Both the position numbers and the translations under genes were made by a program. This document shows, in pieces, positions 23,232 to 34,400 of a stretch of 64,000 nt of DNA. The notes beneath the pieces were generated by a model, which worked only from the letters and a program-made list of their open reading frames with translations, ran no database searches and was not told the origin of the DNA. Every line of letters begins with the position of its first letter. Position 1 is the first letter of the stretch. The stretch is taken from contig NW_003546254.1 of assembly GCF_000090795.2 (NCBI RefSeq), forward strand, positions 243,930 to 307,929. Reading direction: 5' to 3'. The DNA comes from Amphimedon queenslandica (lineage: Eukaryota; Porifera; Demospongiae; Haplosclerida; Niphatidae).

Positions 23232-23857
23232 GCTGTAGCTGATGAATATAAGCCTCAAGAAGACTTCGACCACACAAAGACAGAGACATTCAAGGCTGGA
23301 CTCTACTCTCACATTGACGAGTCGGTACAGAAGCAGCTGACCAGCCTCTGTCCAGCGACACTAGGTGACGTCCATCGTACCACTTGTTCAACCATCGTCT
23401 CGGACTATCAGCAACTTTTAGGACTCACTCAAGAGCAAGTAACTGAGTACCAGCTCGAGCCTCCTCTGGTCTCAAGAACCATCTCTTGTAAGGACCTTTG
23501 TAAAGACTTTCGGGAGGACCTGGAGTTTCGTTTCTCACTTGGGATATTCTCATTCAGTGTTAGTGCAGTCATTAGAGTACCCGTGCATTAATTAGAATTG
23601 TGTGCTTTAATTAGAGATGGGTCAATACCGGGAGTATAATGTTCACTGTTCAAAGACACGTTTCAAGAATGTCCTCAATAGTTCCAGCTGAACTGCTCCT
23701 CCCTGTGTCCCTCCTGGGAGGAGGAATGATTGTAAGCCACACCCACCTACTTAGGCCTGTCACTTGATTGTTCGTTTTTAGTTATCCCGTCTTCTTAGTT
23801 GGAAGTATTTGCTACCGCCCACTCTCCTGTATGTGGGTTTGTACATGTACGAGCATC
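18845..23857 (+). CDS. MFN: Mitofusin, C-terminus lost at assembly gap
   Basis: Exons 18845-18928, 18997-19272, 20804-20983, 21036-21157, 21343-21451, 22229-22493, 22614-22803, 22866-23017, 23233-23556, 23615-23731 and 23782-23857. The dynamin-type GTPase is clear: P-loop [19 protein letters not shown] split between exons 4 and 5, and NNRWD for the base. After the HR1 region ([16 protein letters not shown]) the last exons give the membrane part ([28 protein letters not shown]) and stop at the N run. The C-terminal HR2 coiled coil (about 120 residues in animals) is not found after the gap. Role: GTP-driven outer-membrane mitochondrial fusion. Intron 2 contains a foldback element and a 61-bp minisatellite array; the intron before 23233 ends in a long CT tract. 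Confidence 0.92.
19361..19535. mobile_element. Foldback element in mitofusin intron 2
   Basis: Ends AGGGCACCACCTTTTTTGAG and CGAAAAAAAAGGCGCCCT are inverted copies with a few differences, and the match continues through GGGCTGTAAATTTTGC. Length about 175 bp; the open frame across it is fortuitous. Confidence 0.65.
19848..20765 (+). repeat. 61-bp minisatellite array 1
   Basis: About 15 tandem copies of a 61-bp unit containing AAGGACAGGTAGTGTGGGCC, CAATGGTGTCCTTAATAAAG and AGGCTACACTGTACATG. Unit variants are linked: GTGTGGG copies usually follow TGTATT, GTTTGGG copies follow TGCATT, and each type comes in blocks, which suggests block-wise amplification. The array sits in mitofusin intron 2 and ends ~40 bp before exon 3. 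A second array of the same unit in reverse orientation is at 38240-39092. Confidence 0.95.
23141..23230 (+). repeat. (CT)n tract at mitofusin splice acceptor
   Basis: About 45 CT units ending in CCAG at the exon starting 23233; a greatly extended polypyrimidine tract. It produces Ser/Leu-rich pseudo reading frames. Confidence 0.9.
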
Positions 23858-23867
23858 NNNNNNNNNN
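23858..23867. other. Assembly gap (10 N)
   Basis: Ten N bases interrupt the last readable mitofusin exon. A run of exactly ten often marks a gap of unknown size, so the missing mitofusin 3' end may lie here. Confidence 0.95.
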
Positions 23868-23915
23868 ATGGAGGTTGGGCTACGCCCACGCTTCCGTTTC
23901 CAATCCCTGTCATTT

Positions 23916-24209
23916 AAGGCCTTTTCACACTGGCACAAGTAATGCGCATTGATGCACATTAATCGTGTTCACACTAAAGTGGTTTTCAATTAATGCGCAT
24001 TGATGCGCATCACTCTCACTTCACCTCCAGAGGTGGATTGATGTGAAGTGATGCGCTTCGATCAATGTAAACCAATGGCAACAAGAACACAAAATGATAC
24101 ATAATTCAGCTGCTAGTGTAAACACGATCAATGCACATTATTTCAGCTGTATCAACAAAGCACATCAAAGCGCTTTGAAAACTGTGCCAGTGTGAAAAGG
24201 CCTTTAATA
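23916..24209. mobile_element. Foldback (MITE-like) element next to the gap
   Basis: Perfect 22-bp inverted ends AAGGCCTTTTCACACTGGCA(CA) at the left and its reverse complement ending near 24207. The flanks are TTT/TTTAA-like. The interior holds palindromic AATGCGCATTGATGCGCAT-type blocks and a second nested set. No coding capacity; about 290 bp. Confidence 0.75.
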
Positions 24210-24355
24210 TCTATGGCTCCACTCACTTTAATCTAGTAACGCCCACGCAGTTGCTGGCAAAACTTACATTTTCACAAGAAATAGATAAAAATTTGCAATA
24301 AACACAATTACAGAGAGCCTTTTCTTTTTTATATAAAATTAAAAATAATATCAAA

Positions 24356-26338
24356 TTAGTCGGTTATTATAGTACCGTAACTCGTAGCCTCAGTTATGGA
24401 CAGTAGCTTCCTCCCATCACTTCCTTTAACTTCCTCCTCATCTTCTTGGATCACCTGCCACAAGCTATCCCTCTCCCTCAGGCGACCAGTCTCTTCCGTA
24501 AAGTCTAAAAAATCAGGCAAATCTTTATCCAACTCCTCCTCACTTGCTTCAGTATTGATTGAAGACTGTGGATTATTCTGGCCATGACCATATAAAGACC
24601 TCAAAGGATCATTTGATTGCCTTCTTTTCTTCCTGCACTGTTTAACATTTTTTGAAAACCTCTTTAGTAACTTGGTAGTGAAGTAAATTGTCACCATTAC
24701 TAAAGGACAGATCATCAGTACATATTGGCAAAGGAGCAAGTAGATGGATATGTCTTCGTACATGACATACATTTCATATTCATTGAATGCCATTAATGAA
24801 GATATTGTCCCTAGCAAGCAAAACATACTAATGTTTAGGATGTTGTCACGATTTTTCTTAAAAGGCCTGAAGATAGCAAGTAGGAAAATCATGACAAAGC
24901 AAAGAACTGTCTGAATTGAATACTGATAGGCATCATTGGGTGTATAAGCATAGGTTAAGAACATGATGAGTCGTATCAGTAAATATAGTGAAGAGAAAAA
25001 ACGTCGATCACTAAAAACATTGTACTCCCTTTCTCCTTCACTAGTTCCATCTCTATAGCAGCCATGAAACTGCTGGAGGAACTCCTGCATACGACCCCAT
25101 GGCATAAAGTTTGCAAAACATTCCCATTTTGTCAAACGGTAACCTAACTGGAGAAAGGATGGAACAACCAAGATGATAGGAAATACAAAACCAAATATCA
25201 ATAGTACCAGAGCTGTAGCTATGCACAATGATATCATTATTGGGCTTGAAAATGAGACGGTTGAGTCAAAATAAGGCAAATTATTTACCACAATCTCACC
25301 TTTGCTGTTATATAGGTAGTTAGTGGCAAGGATATCAAATCCAATGAAAACAACTTTAGTATAGCAAAGAACAATGAAAATAGCAAATGCATTGATGGCA
25401 GATGTCCTGCAGTTTCCAATCCTCTGTGCAAATGCGAGACAGCGATGGAAAGGACGACAGATGTACACTATTGGCTTGTAGCCACGGTCATATAGCTTAA
25501 CCAAAATTGTTACAATCAAAATTAGGAGCAAAGGATAAAATGCTGATATGTATCTCATTAAAAGAACACCATAGAGGTCCATTCCGTGTAGCAAGCAAAA
25601 TGGTTTTGCTAGAAGAGAGAAGAAATTAAGATTCCAGATACCATATGGAATTTTGTAGGTAAGAATGAGATTTTTCAGTGCAGGTCTGAGTCTTATTAGA
25701 ATATTATCCAATCCAATATCAAAGCATGTGTTAACCATTTGAGCATAAAATATAAAAGCTGTCCCTGGACCTGATGTAGTCCTTACATCAAAAAATAGCA
25801 AAACCCCAAAGAACAGAGTCATTGGCAAGAATTCAAGCGATAAATAAAGAAACCAATTTGCAACAGCTTCATCAGATGAACACTGTATGCAATCATAATA
25901 ATTGATAGCTTGTGAATAGCCAGACTGACATGAACCACACAGCACGCCTTCTCTGTGGAACGGTTCACAAAAATAATCCCCACCTCGCATCTCTTCCCAA
26001 GTAGAAGGTAGTGGAATAGAATGATTAGAAGTATAAAGCAAAAATAGAGATGTGCCTCCAAGTATTTCATTATTACCATTGACAGTATAGTTACCTAACC
26101 ATGTTCCACGTAACACAGAAGCTTCAAAGGTCCCATTGTTGAATGGACATAAGAGGAGACCTGCATAAGCATTATCTATGCATTTGCAGTCATTACTAGA
26201 AGGATATGGAGTAAAACCTGGTCTTCCACAATCAGCTGCTCCTCTTTCTTCATCTAAATGGATAGCATAAGTGGAGAAGGAATTAAACGAGAGGATTATG
26301 ATGTACACAGCTAAAGGAAACATCATTTGCAAATGCAA
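24356..26338 (-). CDS. Intronless polytopic membrane protein with Cys-rich ectodomain
   Basis: One uninterrupted 660-codon frame, striking in an intron-dense genome. Start MHLQMMFPLAVYIIIL gives a signal peptide. The ~140-residue ectodomain has paired cysteines, with CEPFHREGVLCGSCQSGYSQ and DCIQC forming a Cys-Gly knot like module. About eight to ten hydrophobic helices follow between residues ~165 and ~565, then a charged cytoplasmic tail ending SYGTIITD. I do not recognise a named orthologue; I believe large families of such proteins occur in sponges and other invertebrates, but that is from memory and unverified. The lack of introns may mean a retrocopy-founded family. It could be a receptor, channel or transporter; the sequence does not decide. 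Divergent from the four-TM gene at 26520. Confidence 0.8.
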   Translation of the reverse strand: MHLQMMFPLAVYIIILSFNSFSTYAIHLDEERGAADCGRPGFTPYPSSNDCKCIDNAYAGLLLCPFNNGTFEASVLRGTWLGNYTVNGNNEILGGTSLFLLYTSNHSIPLPSTWEEMRGGDYFCEPFHREGVLCGSCQSGYSQAINYYDCIQCSSDEAVANWFLYLSLEFLPMTLFFGVLLFFDVRTTSGPGTAFIFYAQMVNTCFDIGLDNILIRLRPALKNLILTYKIPYGIWNLNFFSLLAKPFCLLHGMDLYGVLLMRYISAFYPLLLILIVTILVKLYDRGYKPIVYICRPFHRCLAFAQRIGNCRTSAINAFAIFIVLCYTKVVFIGFDILATNYLYNSKGEIVVNNLPYFDSTVSFSSPIMISLCIATALVLLIFGFVFPIILVVPSFLQLGYRLTKWECFANFMPWGRMQEFLQQFHGCYRDGTSEGEREYNVFSDRRFFSSLYLLIRLIMFLTYAYTPNDAYQYSIQTVLCFVMIFLLAIFRPFKKNRDNILNISMFCLLGTISSLMAFNEYEMYVMYEDISIYLLLCQYVLMICPLVMVTIYFTTKLLKRFSKNVKQCRKKRRQSNDPLRSLYGHGQNNPQSSINTEASEEELDKDLPDFLDFTEETGRLRERDSLWQVIQEDEEEVKGSDGRKLLSITEATSYGTIITD

Positions 26339-26519
26339 CGTGTCCTGTCAGCCACTCCTCCATATCTGCAGCAAAACCACACCCGATTATTAACGATCCA
26401 CGCCCATTTGATCTATAGGCTTTATCAGCCCCACCCTTTTGCTAATCAAAGTTGTCAAACAACTCCCTTTTCTTTCTGTTCCACTCTTTGTCTCTCTTTG
26501 CTCGCTATTCTCTCGCAAA
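26339..26519. promoter_or_regulatory. Divergent intergenic region
   Basis: 181 bp between the start codons of the polytopic protein (minus) and the four-TM protein (plus). Shared promoter region by position only. Confidence 0.4.
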
Positions 26520-27232
26520 ATGATCAGAACTACTTCTGAAGAGAAGCCGTGGGGACAAATAATAATGAAAGTTGTACAAATTGTAAGTCTAAAGTGCACC
26601 AGCTTTATTTTACCAAAGATTCTATGATTTTACTCATACTCCTTCAGGTCACTCTGTTCCTAGCAATTGTATTAGCTGGTGCTTGGTCTAGTAAAGGTGT
26701 AAAGTTTACTGATTTAAATACTGATGGGCTCAATCAATTAACAGCCTTTGAGTTTTTAATTGTGATTGGAGTATTTGGAATTATATGGGCCATAGTCTCA
26801 CTAGTTGTGTTCTGCTTTAAGCAAGATCTTCCTGCCATTGTGGTAAGATAAAGGACACACATATGACAATAGTGTTTAGCTTTATTGTCTTTTATCGATT
26901 CTATAGGTGCTTATCATTACTATTATAATGGCATTCTTTGTTATAATTTCTGCTGCAGTTTTTGCAGCTAGTATACGTGACTTAGCAGTCTCCAAAGAGA
27001 ACAGATTTTTAGATTTAAACCTTTCAGCACTAGAAGCTGCTTGTGTAAGCCTGAATATGTTGCATTTCTATTCTTATCATTATTATTATTTGGACTCTTT
27101 ATTTAGTTCTTTGCTGTTTTGGGAGCAGTAGCCTATACTGGTGATGTTATACTTGAGATTATTGCTCTTGTTTTTGCCATCATGAAGGTCGGTGTCCAGA
27201 AACTATATCTAGGCTCATGTTGCCTGAACTAA
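26520..27232 (+). CDS. Four-TM MARVEL-like membrane protein 1
   Basis: Exons 26520-26582, 26648-26842, 26907-27044 and 27107-27232, all phase-consistent. The protein (~174 residues) begins MIRTTSEEKPWGQIIMKVVQ and has four hydrophobic helices: VTLFLAIVLAGAW, FEFLIVIGVFGIIWAIVSL, VLIITIIMAFFVIISAAVFA and FFAVLGAVAYTGDVILEIIA. Short cytoplasmic ends, no signal peptide. Topology and length fit MARVEL/CKLF-like or physin-type proteins of membrane traffic, but no diagnostic motif fixes the family. It converges on a second four-TM gene, which may be a distant relative. Confidence 0.7.
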
Positions 27233-27370
27233 TAAGTAATGCACCACTGATTTATATATATAGTTTTTAATGGCTACAGAAATATTCAATAAACATAATG
27301 AATTTATTATTATTTATCTGCTCATAATCTTTTAAAGTACCAACTTTCTCATACTACTATCGATATAGTA

Positions 27371-27401
<31 letters not shown>

Positions 27402-27452
27402 CGTTATTGTCTTGTAATAAGTTCAATGTAACTAAAAGAGAGGATGACAATG

Positions 27453-28622
27453 TTATAATTTAGCTATAATTATTTTACTTACCATCTTGTTTGATTGCTG
27501 TGCAGTAAGTCTGGCTGTTGCTATGACAGATTGAGAGTTTTTAAGTTCAATCTGACCGGATTTATTGTTGAGTTTCTCTGAAGTGTTAAGACCAATGAAT
27601 CCAAGCAATATGTCAAAAATAAAAGTGGCAAGAAGGAAAAAGCCTAAAACCTAGAGAAAAGAAATAAGCCTCCTTTTACTTTCTTTATTTCTTCCTCACT
27701 GATGTTGCCTTCAATTGGAGAGTGTTCAGATTATTTTGTCTTGCATAGACAGAATTATCTAATATCTTAATGGTGCCACTCATCAATGGGTTTGCAAATA
27801 GCCATAGCAAGACACCACCACCTGCCAATAATGTAACCTAAAAAGAGATATACAATGTAAAAGAAGTTCTTATTACCATAAAAAGTGATTTATTGGCAAG
27901 AGTAATATTTGGCAAATTTTATATTCAAAGTAATTGGAAAAGTAACTGAGAATTTTGTGCCACATATTATCAAGCATACTCAGATTGAAGTAAATTTTTA
28001 TATTGGTGATTTCTTTACACAACTGCCAATCACCAACATCAATTCCTCGGCAATAAATCATTTTGTTTAGTATTATTATATTACTAATTGACTCCAAATT
28101 ACATACACAAAAATGCATATGGCAATGTCTGTCTCCTAAAATAAATTCAATTAGAAATGTTAGCAGCTAGTAGCCTATTCAAGCTGATATTCATACGAAC
28201 ATTACCACTCAATGTAGCTTATTACTAACTTCACTTAATAACTCACTGCTTTTGATGGCAGACGGACACCTGTCCAGCCTAATATCATCAAAATGACCGA
28301 GTAAAGGACTGAAGTTGAGAGAACACAAATATAGTAGAAGAAATAATTTCTATAATTGTAGTCATCTTGTCTGATAGTGGTCACCCTGATTCCCTCACTC
28401 TCCCAAGTGAAGATAAGAATGATAGATATAGAAGACAGAGTCTGTAGTTGCATACACAAAAATGTAAAAGAGAGTTGCATTTACCAGCTCCAGTAGCTTT
28501 GTGATGAATTGAGGAACTGTGAACCACTGTGCTGTAATGTTGGAGAATGTTCTTCTTTTTCTCCTGTTAAGAGACACGGCTGTACTTCTCCTTCCTATAG
28601 ATGAACCTACAGGAGCAACCAT
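27453..28622 (-). CDS. Four-TM MARVEL-like membrane protein 2
   Basis: Minus strand, about five exons: 28622 to ~28490, ~28436-28248, a short exon ending near 28095, ~27838-27690 and ~27656-27453. The start MVAPVGSSIGRRSTAVSLNR is basic. Hydrophobic segments include TLSSISIILIFTW, YYICVLSTSVLYSVILMILG, VTLLAGGGVLLWLF and VLGFFLLATFIFDILLGFIG. The C-terminus is polar (NNKSGQIELKNSQS). Four-TM topology suggests a tetraspan/MARVEL-type protein. The third exon is short and its donor (GTGTATG) is my weakest call. The gene is head to head with the aquaporin. Confidence 0.6.
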
Positions 28623-28912
28623 ATTTAAAATGTACTAAAAACCAGACTGAGAACAGCTAGCAAGGCCTAAGGAGCAAAGATAAATGCAATTTCGCCAATT
28701 TGCACTTTGCAGCTGCTATGATTAATTTCAGCCACGCCTTGTTAGCCATTTCGACTAACATGTGACTTGGGGAATCTGATTGGTCAAAATTATCCACGTG
28801 AGATAACTATTCTGATTAGTCAGTTATCTCCTTGACCTTACCTCTGCTGCTCCAAGCCTCCAAGTCCAAGCTTTTTCCCATTTGCAGTTTTTCATTGACT
28901 TTGTTTCAGGTA
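28623..28912. promoter_or_regulatory. Shared upstream region of four-TM gene 2 and aquaporin
   Basis: 290 bp between divergent start codons; includes CCACGCC and CACGTG boxes. Position-based inference only. Confidence 0.4.
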
Positions 28913-30900
28913 ATGGCTGAAGAGAAAACGTCTCTCTTGGACTCTGCCACCTCCTCCATTAGCTACAGTGACTCACAAGGGATAGCCTCCCAGCTGGACA
29001 GGTTCATATATATCGTCACAAAGCCCTGGAAATTCGCCGTAAAGAAAGCATACCTCAAGGAATGTCTTGCCGAATTTTTAGGAACATTTCTCCTAGTGGT
29101 GAGCCTAGAATAGAGCAATGCATAGGAAATAAAGCCCCGCTTTGTTTGCAGCAATTATAATAATTAGTAACCAGCCCCACCCCTTTTTGCTTGCAAATAA
29201 TTGTTTATTATTATTATTATTATTATTATTATCTTTGTTTAGGTAATTGGTAATGGTGCTATTGCTCAAACTTTATTGAGCGAACCGCCAGACCAGTTTG
29301 GTACATTCCGATCCATTAACATAGGCTATGGGCTAGCACTGATGATAGGTATATATATGTCTGCTGGTGTGTCAGGGGGGCACCTAAATCCAGCTGTTAC
29401 TCTAGCAATGGCGTTCCGTGGGAAAATGAAATGGCTATTGGTATGATGTCACTCTTGTTGCTGTTGTTTATTGTTGTTGTTGTTGTTTTGTTGTTAGGTG
29501 ATCCCGTATTGGGTGTCTCAGTTTTTGGGTGCTTTTATGTCAGCTCCTTTTATTCATGGGATATACAATGGTAAGTGAAAGTGAAGAGAATTTGTATGTT
29601 TACAAATAGTTTCAGAAATTGTAATAAAAGTAGACAATTTTCTTTTTGTCATTTTTGCCAAAATTTGTACTATAAGTTACAATGCCTTTGTCCCTTGTAC
29701 TATATAGTCTATAGTACACAGTCTTTGGCCCAATTTTCATTTTCAATTTAATGAAATTTTGCCAAGGACCATGTACTATTATAGTACTTTTGCTGAATTT
29801 TTGAACAACTTTATGCAATCTTGATTGGAATTAGTTCAAACTTTCTATGTAACATAGGTACATGTATATGCATCAGAAAATGTAATAAAATTGAGGAATT
29901 CTCTACTTGTCAATTTTGATGAAATTTGGCCAAAATCCCTGTACTATAGTACAGGGACTTTTGTCCAATTTTGGAGAAACTTTAAAAATTCGTAAAAAAT
30001 TAAAATTTGATTGGAATTAGTTCAAACTTTCTAGGTAACATAGGTACATGTATATGCATCAGAAAATGGAAGAATTCTCAACTTGTCAATTTTGATGAAA
30101 TTTGGCCAAAATCCCTGTACTATAGTACAGGGACTTTTGTCTGATTTTGGAGAAACTTAAAAAATTCGTAAAAAAATTCAAATTTGATTGGAATTAGTTT
30201 AAACTTTCTACACAACATAAGTACATGTATATGCATCAGAAAATATAATAAAATTGAGGAATTCTCTACTTGTCAATTTTGATGAAATTTGGCCAAAATC
30301 CCTGTACTATAGTACAGGGACTTTTGTCTGATTTTAGAGAAACTTTAAAAATTCATAAAAAATTCAAATTTGATTGGAATTAGTTCAAACTTTCTACACA
30401 ACATAAGTACATGTATGTATATGCATCATAAAGCGTCCATTTTTATGAACTTTTTTTAATCAGATGCCATTAATGCTGCTGGTGGTAAGACTAATGCTAC
30501 AGCTGGTATATTTGCAACTTATCCCGCCCCTTATCTCTATATTGGTACCGGGTTCTTTGATCAAGTAAATAATGAAATACAGAAAAAAGCAATTAATCAT
30601 TTTTAATGTTAGCTGTTTGGGACTTTTATTCTTGTCATTGGTATTTTTGCTGTGACTGACTCCAAGAACTCTGAGGTTCTATCTGGCCTGAAACCATTCA
30701 TCATTGGACTATTACTGTGGGCTATTGGTTCTTCATTCGGCATGAACGCTGGATACGCCATTAACCCAGCAAGGGACTTTGGACCAAGACTGTACACTGC
30801 TATGGCTGGCTGGGGCAAGGAAGTGTTCTTGTAAGTAAAAGACCGAAAGTAAAGTGCCTATAACATCTCATTCTTCCTCTCTCTTCCTTCATCTTTTTTT

Positions 30901-30933
<33 letters not shown>

Positions 30934-31231
30934 GATGTGATTTTTGTGGTAACATAAGACACTGGTGGTGGGTCCCTCTTGTTGCCCCAATGTTTGGAGG
31001 GCTCATTGCAGCTTTTGTTTATTGGTTTTTCATTGATGCTCATCATCCCAAGGTACCAAAACTCACTTACTTTAAGAATATACTAACCATAAATGTAAGC
31101 CTATGATGTAACTAAATAATACGTAGACTTCATTAATTAATTAGTAATGATAATTTTTTTAGAATTATTTTATTTTTTGTTTTTCTTTGCAGGAAAATGA
31201 TGGCAAATACAAGAGCATCAACAAGGAATAA
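28913..31231 (+). CDS. Aquaglyceroporin (MIP family)
   Basis: Seven exons: 28913-29098, 29243-29440, 29498-29570, 30464-30564, 30613-30830, 30935-31052 and 31193-31231. Both NPA boxes are intact: SGGHLNPAVTLA and GYAINPARDFGPRL. The Asp right after the second NPA-Arg (NPARD) is the hallmark of glycerol-conducting aquaglyceroporins (GlpF, AQP3/7/9/10) rather than water-only channels. Six TMs and two half helices; ~310 residues; cytoplasmic N-terminus MAEEKTSLLDSATSS with possible phosphosites. Likely moves glycerol, water and small solutes across the plasma membrane. Intron 3 (893 bp) is filled with four tandem copies of the dispersed ~180-bp repeat. Confidence 0.95.
29620..30430 (+). repeat. 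Tandem copies of dispersed ~180-bp repeat in aquaporin intron
   Basis: The core GATTGGAATTAGTTCAAACT occurs near 29822, 30007, 30186 and 30370 (spacing about 179-185 bp). Each unit also has a palindromic CCCTGTACTATAGTACAGGG block, which could form a cruciform or hairpin. Confidence 0.85.
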
Positions 31232-31411
31232 AAATTGAGTTAATAACTAGTTAATAACTGCTTCTGCTGCTAAAAATGCTAATGCTGGTGCATTGCTAGT
31301 TAATTAACTATAATTAACAACTATTGCTGTTATTTTTTTATAAAAAGATTTATTCAAATTACCTGTGAAACATGTGAATTAATGAGGGGGTGTGGTTAGG
31401 GGTGTGTCTCA

Positions 31412-34400
31412 TTACATAACATTGTTTGGAATGTAATCGTTTTCAAATTTAATGTCACTCGTTATGAAAGACTTTGACTGCATGTATCCATTAAATTTCA
31501 TCATTTCAATGTCTTCATTCGTCTGTATGTATCCATTAGACAGAATGGATCCATTTGTTTCCGGGTCTCCATTCATATCCATGTCTCCAGTATTTACCTG
31601 TACATATCCATATGATTCTTCACTGGATTCTTCTTTGATGTATTCGTGTGATTCTACGGATCCATTATTTGTTTGTATGTATCCATTAGATGCCTCTGTG
31701 GGTCTGTTAGTTGTCTCTACCATGTGACCATTGTTTAGCTGTACATATTCGTGTGACTGTCCACTGGATTCTACCACGGATCCATTGGATTCCACATATC
31801 CGTTAGTTAACTGTGTCAATCCATGAAATTGCAAGTGTCCAGGATCATCATTACCAAACCCACTGGAACCAGATGACACAAAAGATGACTCATTACTATC
31901 CTCACTGCTAACGACGGTATTTTCATCCCTGGTTCCACCCAGTTCGTTACCATCTTCTTCTGTACTTTCAATCTCTTCATTTTCATTTTTGTGTAGGTTC
32001 TCATTCGAGGCTGCTGTGACGACACTCTCCTTGTCCCTAGTGTCAATGTGACCTCTCGTGCTGTAGTAGCCGCCCTCCAATGGGGTGTACACAGTTTCCA
32101 TAGATCCCGACTGGAGGGAGAAACCTTTCAAGTCTTCAAAGAAAAGCTCCTACCAAAAATAGAGGAAGAGGAGGAGAGGGTGGCAAAGATGGTTACATGT
32201 TTTTGTGCAAAGGAGGTGTGCTGTGTGGTGCGTGGTCTAAAAGTTCAAAGTAAGCTGAGGTCAAAATACCAATATGTGTGCCAACCCTCTCTTCCAGTTG
32301 GCAGGTCTGGGTGTCTGGCCATGAGATAATAATAATAATACAGCAAGTGGATTCCATCATTAGTGAACTATTGCTTGTTTTGGATACAAGCTTGGCTTTT
32401 GTTTTTATTTACTAGAATTCTTCTATATCTTTATAGGCTTCACCTTACGTTGCAATGTATGATCGCTTGCAATCAATTTTAAAGGTTGATTGCGTTATAT
32501 AGTTACTGTTTAAAACTTACAATTCTTGGTCCATCCATTAGAATGAGATCTGTAGTTAGCTTTGATCTATTTAAATGGAGTACATGCCATTAGATGGTTC
32601 TTCCTTTTATTTCTTTTTACTTACCTTGATTTTTGTTTTTTCTTAGCTATTAGTAGTAGGAGGAGGATCACAAAAAGACCGCAAACGCATAGCAGCATTG
32701 TTACTACTGAACTGACAAGGACATAAATCAAATCAAGTGAACCTGCAATAAGACAGTTCATAAAAGATAATCAATGATAATGACCGCTCACCATTAGCTA
32801 GTGTAGTTATTGAAGGGACAATTGGCGAGGACATTGATGGAAACAAGCTCATGAAAGAAGTAGAGACATTGTAGCTTTCTCTAGTTCCTGAAGTTTCACT
32901 TGTTTTTGAAAAGGATGACATCATTTTTGAATCATCAAATGAGGAGCTAGATACAATATATGTACTGCTAAAGCTAGCAATATCTTGAAGAGAAGAGGGT
33001 AAAGGAGATATGGTGGGAAGCAGAGAAACTGAAAGAGGGAAAAGAAAAAGAAAGAGAAGGGAGAGAGTTAATGATTGTTCTACATTGATGAACAGGGACT
33101 GTACGATTAATAATGATAAAGCAATTACAATATTAAAGTTAACTATAATCACTTATTGTAATCCCTTTCCTTACACAATTAAAAATGAATTAATCCTGAC
33201 TAACCACAGGATGATTGCTATGCATGCAACTAACCTGGAGCACTACTGGAATAACTTAATGATGATGATGAGGCCTGCTCTAGGGTATGTGCTGCATAAA
33301 GAGAAATCATAACACAATCAAATTGAAATCATCACTTACTAATTTGTGTAGGGCTGGTGCAGTTCCCTATATGAGGAATATTTTTATGGCAGTACCAATA
33401 AGCATACGCAATACAACCACCATATGAACACACAACATCATCAAACTCTCCAATATGTCTGATTGATTTATTCCCAGATGATCTCTTGCCTTGAATTAGG
33501 CAATTGGGATAATCAGGAAGCTGAGACATGGAGAGAGAGTGAGATAAATGATTAGCTCCCATATAATCTTATTATCATACCATTTCTCCAGTTGTTACAT
33601 TATAGCAGGTTTCATGAAGGTTCAGATCATAGTTTGTACTGTCCTCATTTTTGTTCCAATGTATGGTTGAATTATAACATGACAATGATATATCAAAAAT
33701 TCCTGTATCTTGCAATTGTGGATCATCTACAATATAAAAGACTTGTTTATACTAAGTAATGTTAATTGCATATTCTAATCAGTGCTGCATGCCACAGCAA
33801 TGGTTGCACATGATGTTACCATGGCACAAGCCAATTAAGCTAATGAAATTTCACGAGTCATTGTACACGAATATGTGAGTGCAAGTGATAGGCATCATAT
33901 AAGAAGTGTTTGCAGACAAGAATGCAGGTCTAACATCCTCTTGTGACAGTGCAACTGTCTTAGCCGTCTTTTGAAGCTTATACTTGAACTGAACATTAGA
34001 GGAAATGTTGGTCTGCCTTTAGGCAAAAGGTTTGATACCAAAACTAACTATACATGCATAAGTGGCTTTGATAGTAGCAAAAACAACTCTGATTCAGTGA
34101 AGTGGATTAGTGTAAACGGGGCCTTAGACATGGGGGAATCAGTTTCCATTATACAAATGCTATGAGTGCTACTTATAGTCCTTTTTTGTGCAGATCAGTG
34201 GCAAATCTAGATCTGTTAGATAAACATGATTTCATCAATTTTATCATGCACTCTTTAGACTCACTCAGTGAGTGATAGTGCTGAGTCTGTAGCACAATAC
34301 ACACTGTTATGATAAATAGTTTACATTATAAATGAACAATCATAACTTTGATCATAAAGCAGACTAGTGGCAAAGACACGAAAACTTACCGCTACATAGA

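Noticed and set aside
23049-23238. Ser/Leu-rich protein before mitofusin exon 9
   Set aside because: It is the (CT)n polypyrimidine tract of the intron.
31452-31727. Plus-strand frame with repeated CMYPL
   Set aside because: Antisense reading of the repeated tyrosine motifs of the minus-strand receptor tail.
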